From Arenimonas metalli CF5-1 (GTDB lineage: Bacteria > Pseudomonadota > Gammaproteobacteria > Xanthomonadales > Xanthomonadaceae): a stretch of DNA of 64,000 nt. How positions within the stretch are numbered: the first letter of the stretch is position 1; each line of letters opens with the position of its first letter. The notes under the pieces were generated by a model. It saw only the letters and a list, made by a program, of their open reading frames with translations, did no database searches and was not told where the DNA came from. Location: the NCBI RefSeq assembly GCF_000747155.1, contig NZ_AVCK01000063.1, positions 60,166 through 124,165 on the forward strand, given 5' to 3'. The position numbers were made by a program, and so were the translations under genes. Of the stretch, positions 62,667-64,000 are shown in pieces.

Positions 62667-62700
62667 AAAGGGCCGCCTCGCGCGGCCCTTTTTCTTTTTT
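62667..62700 (+). terminator. intrinsic terminator of rhlE
   Basis: GGGCCGC (62670-62676), a five-base loop, GCGGCCC (62682-62688) followed by TTTTTCTTTTTT. An A-run precedes the stem. It ends where a GATGAACA-type repeat begins. Confidence 0.92.
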
Positions 62701-62812
62701 AGCCACGGATGAACACGGATGAACACCGCTAGGGCAAAGGCGGGAATTTGAGCCGCCGGGACTCAGTCTTCATTCGCTTTATCCGTGTTCATCTGTGTTC
62801 ATCCGTGGCTAA
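62701..62812. repeat. GATGAACA-type palindromic repeat, copy 3
   Basis: The left arm AGCCACGGATGAACACGGAT (62701) and the right arm ATCTGTGTTCATCCGTGGCT (ending 62810) flank about 50 bases of unrelated sequence. It has the same family as 18633-18722 and 42109-42188. It lies between rhlE and a small membrane-protein gene and probably contains no gene, although spurious frames run through it. Confidence 0.86.
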
Positions 62813-62880
62813 AAAACGCTCTGCTTGCGTCCGGACCCGCGCAGGCAGAAGCTTTGGCCATACAACGGGGAGGGGCGGAC

Positions 62881-63273
62881 ATGGTGCGGAGCATCCTGGC
62901 GGTGTTGGCGGGCATCCTGGTGATGGGGATCACCGTGGCGGCGGTGCAGTGGCTGGGGCATTCGCTGTACCCGCCGCCGCCGGGCATCGACCCGACCGAC
63001 CATGACGCGATGGTCGCGCTCATCTCGCAGATGCCGAAGATGGCGCTGGGCATGGTGCTGGTCGCTTACGCCTTCGGCACCTTCCTCGGCGCCTTCACCG
63101 CCACCACGATCAGCCGCGCGCACAAGCGCGGCGTCGCGATCGTGGTCGGCGTGGTGATGCTGGCCCTGGTGACCCTGAACTTCTCGGTGATCCCGCATCC
63201 GGCGTGGATGGTGGTGGCTGGGCTGGCCATCCCGATCCCCTTCGCCCTGCTCGGCTGGCGCCTGGCCCGCTAA
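62881..63273 (+). CDS. small membrane protein of unknown function
   Basis: A 130-residue protein with about four membrane helices (ILAVLAGILVMGITVAAVQW, MALGMVLVAYAFGTFLGAFT, VAIVVGVVMLALVTLNF, WMVVAGLAIPIPFALLGW). It has no motif that I recognise. The ATG at 62881 follows GGGGAGGGG. The stop lies three bases before a 57-base palindrome. Confidence 0.75.
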   Translation: MVRSILAVLAGILVMGITVAAVQWLGHSLYPPPPGIDPTDHDAMVALISQMPKMALGMVLVAYAFGTFLGAFTATTISRAHKRGVAIVVGVVMLALVTLNFSVIPHPAWMVVAGLAIPIPFALLGWRLAR

Positions 63274-63275
63274 GA

Positions 63276-63332
63276 AAAAAGGGGTCAGAGTAAATATTCG
63301 TTTGAAACGAATATTTACTCTGACCCCTTTTT
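63276..63332. repeat. near-perfect 57-bp palindrome AAAAAGGGGTCAGAGTAAAT
   Basis: Arms of 28 bases (63276-63303 and 63305-63332) pair perfectly around one central base. The A-run on the left and T-run on the right make it a terminator in both directions between convergent genes. The GGGGTCAGAGTAAA motif is known to me as a dispersed repeat in related genomes. It overlaps the end of the EamA gene. Confidence 0.88.
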
Positions 63333-64000
63333 GGCGCGGACGCTGAGCCAGGCGCCGAGCAGCAGGAGGGCGACCGCGACGGCCTGCGTCCAGTGCGGTG
63401 TCGCCTGGCCGAAGGCGAGCAGCAGGCCGGTCGAGAGCAGCGGCGCCGCGTAGGACAGCGTGCCCAGCACCGCGATGTCGCCGCGCTTGGTGCCGATGTC
63501 CCAGAGCCAGAAGGCGATGCCGGTCGGTCCCAGGCCCAGCAGCAGGATCAGCGCGCCCTGCCCCGCCGTGGGCAGCACCGTGGTTTCCAGCGCGAGATGC
63601 GCGATGCCGCCCAGTACGCCCACCGCCAGGCACGAGCCCGCCATCGCGGCGCTGGGCACCGCTTCGAACCGACGGTTGAGCACCGAATACAGCGCCCACA
63701 CCAGCGCCGCGCCAAGCGCCGCCGCGTAGCCGGGCAGGTGCGAGGGATCGACCTGCACCCGCCCGCCGCGCGTCACCAGCAACACCGCGGCCGCGAGCCC
63801 GAGCGCGGTGCCCAGCCACTGCCCGGCGCGGACCCGCGCACCGCCGAACAGCGCGGCAAACACCACGATCAGCAGCGGCCACAGGTAGTTGATCAGGTTG
63901 GCCTCCACCGCCGGCGCATTCTTCAGCGCGATGAAGTAAAGCGCGTGGTAGCCGAACAGCGCCGCGATGCCCAGCGCGCCGGCGGCCAGCGGCTGCCGCA
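63315..64000 (-). CDS. EamA/DMT-family transporter, 5' part missing
   Basis: Drug/metabolite transporter family permease. The frame continues beyond the right window edge, so about 228 C-terminal residues are seen, with roughly seven helices (for example LINYLWPLLIVVFAALFGGA, ALVWALYSVLNRRF, LLLGLGPTGIAFWLWDIGTK, VAVALLLLGAWLSV). The EamA repeat signature GPTGIAFWLWDIGTKRGD is clear. The final residues KKGSE and the TAA stop come from the palindrome at 63276-63332. The substrate is unknown. Confidence 0.9.
   Translation of the reverse strand, partial: RQPLAAGALGIAALFGYHALYFIALKNAPAVEANLINYLWPLLIVVFAALFGGARVRAGQWLGTALGLAAAVLLVTRGGRVQVDPSHLPGYAAALGAALVWALYSVLNRRFEAVPSAAMAGSCLAVGVLGGIAHLALETTVLPTAGQGALILLLGLGPTGIAFWLWDIGTKRGDIAVLGTLSYAAPLLSTGLLLAFGQATPHWTQAVAVALLLLGAWLSVRAKKGSE

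Noticed and set aside
62748..63005. Open frame with [16 protein letters not shown]
   Set aside because: It translates the GATGAACA-type palindrome, which gives such peptides spuriously in many genomes.

Overview
The window is a high-GC (roughly 70%) bacterial chromosome segment, densely packed with long operons whose genes overlap by 1-8 bases. Gene content and order point to a gammaproteobacterium of the Xanthomonadaceae/Lysobacter group: miaA-hfq-hflX-hflK-hflC-purA, rlmE-ftsH-folP, pyrG-kdsA-eno-ftsB-ispD-ispF-truD, surE-pcm-nlpD without rpoS, and a metallo-beta-lactamase very like the L1 enzyme of Stenotrophomonas. The genus cannot be fixed from the sequence alone. I saw no transposase, prophage or CRISPR array. 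The mobile-looking material is short palindromic repeats.

Left part (1-9.3 kb): a phosphate-selective porin and the pst-phoU operon diverge from a shared control region with a textbook Pho box. A tandem glycine riboswitch precedes gcvP, followed by a membrane-anchored alpha/beta hydrolase.

Metal and arsenic region (9.3-17 kb): acr3 (arsenite efflux) faces osmC, arsR, a GAPDH paralogue and arsJ. These last two form the 1-arseno-3-phosphoglycerate route of arsenate resistance, and no arsC is visible. Directly behind are an ECF sigma factor and a bufferin/Hvf-type copper RiPP operon: a secreted precursor with eleven EG(K/H/Q)CG motifs, its MNIO (DUF692) enzyme, the DUF2063 partner and a DoxX membrane protein.

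Housekeeping core (17-49 kb): rnt, cysK, rlmB, rnr, tRNA-Leu(CAG), purA, hflCKX, hfq, miaA, folP, ftsH, rlmE, yhbY, nlpD, pcm, surE, truD, ispF, ispD, ftsB, eno, kdsA, pyrG and parE. Accessory genes sit in the joints: a TPR-sulfotransferase and the L1-like metallo-beta-lactamase between rnr and purA, and an alkB-type hydroxylase beside miaA.

Right part (49-64 kb): a translationally coupled six-gene operon encodes secreted beta-rich proteins, a pilus-chaperone-like protein and an outer-membrane barrel with an SdrD_B-like tail. It is most like a divergent chaperone-usher surface-fibre system. It is followed by hutG-dadA, a DUF418 protein, slyD, an NlpC/P60 lipoprotein, DUF454, a thioesterase, a YkvA-like protein, rhlE and a truncated EamA transporter.

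Three families of imperfect palindromes occupy intergenic joints. One supplies the last two dozen codons of pyrG, and another supplies the final codons and stop of the EamA gene.
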